A stretch of DNA of 9,282 nucleotides, from contig JAJYAR010000070.1 in assembly GCA_021779435.1 (NCBI GenBank), positions 1 through 9,282 on the forward strand, written 5' to 3'. Position 1 is the stretch's first letter, and every line of letters begins with the position of its first letter. Below, piece after piece: positions 8,130-9,282 of this stretch. Origin of the DNA: a bacterium (GTDB taxonomy: Bacteria; Verrucomicrobiota; Verrucomicrobiae; JAJYAR01). Under the pieces are notes generated by a model. The model saw only the letters and a list, made by a program, of their open reading frames with translations, was not told the origin of the DNA and did no database searches. The position numbers were made by a program, and so were the translations under genes.

Positions 8130-9282
8130 ATGTCCGCTGAAACCGCTCCCACGTCCGCACCCCTCGCGCCGCTTCCTGTCGGAACGCACCCCGATGTCGT
8201 GCTCGACCGGTTCCTGACGGTCGCGGCCCAGCGCGGTCTGACGCTTTATCCCGAGCAGGAGGAGGCGATCCTCGAGCTGTTTGCCGGGCGCAACGTCATC
8301 CTGAATACGCCCACCGGCTCCGGAAAGTCGCTCGTCGCCGCGGCCTTCCACTTTCAGGCGCTGTGCGCGGGACAACGCTCCGTTTACACGTGTCCCATCA
8401 AAGCGCTGGTCAACGAGAAGTTCCTCTCGCTGTGCCGCGACTTCGGCCCGGAGAACGTCGGCATGATGACAGGCGACGCCAGCGTGAATCCGCGCGCGCC
8501 GGTCCTCTGCTGCACCGCCGAGATCCTGGCCAACATGGCTCTCCACCGTGGTGAGAAGAGCGATGTCCGGGCGGTGATCATGGATGAGTTTCACTACTAC
8601 GCCGACGCCGAGCGTGGCTCCGCGTGGCAGGTGCCGATGCTGACGTTGCCGCAGTCGCGATTTCTCCTGATGTCGGCAACGCTTGGGTCCACCGAGCGCT
8701 TCGAGCAGGAGCTGACGGAGCTGACGGGCGCGCCCAGTGTGACCGTCCGCAGTGACAGGCGGCCGGTCCCGCTCGAGTTTGAATACTCGGAGGTGCCCCT
8801 GACCGAGCGAATCGCGGACCTGCTCACGTTGAAGCGCGCTCCCGTTTACCTGGTATATTTCACCCAGCGTTCCGCGTCCGAGGCGGCGCAGAGTTTCATG
8901 AGCCTGAATGTGAGCTCGAAGGAGGAGAAGGCGGCCCTCCAGGCCGAGCTGGAACGGGTCAAGTTCAACAGCCCCTACGGAAAGGAGCTGCGCCGGTTTC
9001 TCCGGCATGGGATCGGCGTCCACCACGCGGGGCTGCTCCCGAAGTACCGGATCCTCGTGGAACAACTGGCGCAGCGCGGGCTGCTCAAGTTGATCTGCGG
9101 CACGGATACGCTGGGCGTCGGGATCAACGTGCCGATTCGCACCGTCGTGTTCACCCAGCTGTGGAAGTACGACGGCACCAAGGCGGCGGTTCTCAGCGTG
9201 CGCGACTTCCGCCAGATCGCCGGCCGCGCCGGCCGCAAGAGCTATGACGACCAGGGCTACGTCATCGCCCAGGCGCCGGAAT
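8130..9282 (+). CDS. Ski2-like DEAD/DEAH-box helicase, DUF3516 type (3' truncated)
   Basis: An ATP-dependent superfamily 2 nucleic-acid helicase of the Ski2/HelY-like group; 384 codons are visible and the frame runs off the window. Motifs in order: [10 protein letters not shown] (38-47, Q-motif-like region), Walker A TPTGSGKS (60-67), motif Ia PIKALVNEK (89-97), [10 protein letters not shown] (112-121), TAEILANM (129-136), motif II DEFH (152-155), motif III SATLG (182-186), [12 protein letters not shown] (242-253), [14 protein letters not shown] (304-317), motif [12 protein letters not shown] (335-345) and motif [10 protein letters not shown] (362-369). Both RecA-like domains are therefore present and look active. 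The [14 protein letters not shown] end and the overall pattern match the bacterial helicases that carry a C-terminal DUF3516 domain, which would lie beyond the window. The substrate is unknown; RNA processing or DNA repair is possible. ATG 8130 is the first start after the REP cluster, with an unremarkable 40-residue N-terminal extension. Confidence 0.92.
   Translation, partial: MSAETAPTSAPLAPLPVGTHPDVVLDRFLTVAAQRGLTLYPEQEEAILELFAGRNVILNTPTGSGKSLVAAAFHFQALCAGQRSVYTCPIKALVNEKFLSLCRDFGPENVGMMTGDASVNPRAPVLCCTAEILANMALHRGEKSDVRAVIMDEFHYYADAERGSAWQVPMLTLPQSRFLLMSATLGSTERFEQELTELTGAPSVTVRSDRRPVPLEFEYSEVPLTERIADLLTLKRAPVYLVYFTQRSASEAAQSFMSLNVSSKEEKAALQAELERVKFNSPYGKELRRFLRHGIGVHHAGLLPKYRILVEQLAQRGLLKLICGTDTLGVGINVPIRTVVFTQLWKYDGTKAAVLSVRDFRQIAGRAGRKSYDDQGYVIAQAPE

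Overview
The window is a high-GC bacterial segment, gene-dense and almost entirely on the + strand. It looks like a Gram-negative chromosome: it encodes a membrane chemoreceptor with an extracytoplasmic four-helix sensor and a c-type cytochrome exported by a classical signal peptide. The overall style (very GC-rich coding sequence, few Shine-Dalgarno sites, GTAG-headed palindromic repeats, a DUF3516-type Ski2-like helicase) would fit a Verrucomicrobia/Opitutaceae-like organism. That placement is inference from gene style; no marker gene is present to prove it.

Positions 1-7379 hold a compact chemosensory operon: cheA (5' end missing) - cheY - mcp - cheW - cheR - cheB - a two-part response regulator. 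Spacings are -4 to +37 bp, so one transcript is likely. The parts form a complete core circuit. The receptor (MCP) and CheW hold the CheA kinase, and CheA phosphorylates the single-domain CheY and the receiver of CheB. CheR and CheB add and remove receptor methyl groups for adaptation. The last gene encodes a receiver fused to an unrecognised helical C-terminal region, a possible extra output or phosphate sink. No flagellar genes, CheD, CheC/CheX or CheZ are visible, so whether the output is swimming, pili or another function cannot be decided here.

Positions 7380-7477 are a short spacer with a hairpin and a perfect 10-bp tandem repeat. A small secreted monohaem cytochrome c follows (7478-7807), ending in a textbook Rho-independent terminator (7834-7864). 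The 322-bp gap 7808-8129 contains three REP-like palindromes in +/-/+ orientation. From 8130 to the window end runs the N-terminal part of a Ski2-like superfamily 2 helicase of the DUF3516 type.

I found no convincing evidence of a wholly undescribed system. The points most worth a second look are: the apparent frameshift at the cheA end of the window; a receptor that appears to be one heptad shorter per arm than E. coli Tsr (34H type) and carries a C-terminal aromatic pentapeptide on a long Ala/Pro linker; the uncharacterised C-terminal region of the last response regulator; and the REP triplet, whose middle copy keeps its stem through paired changes.
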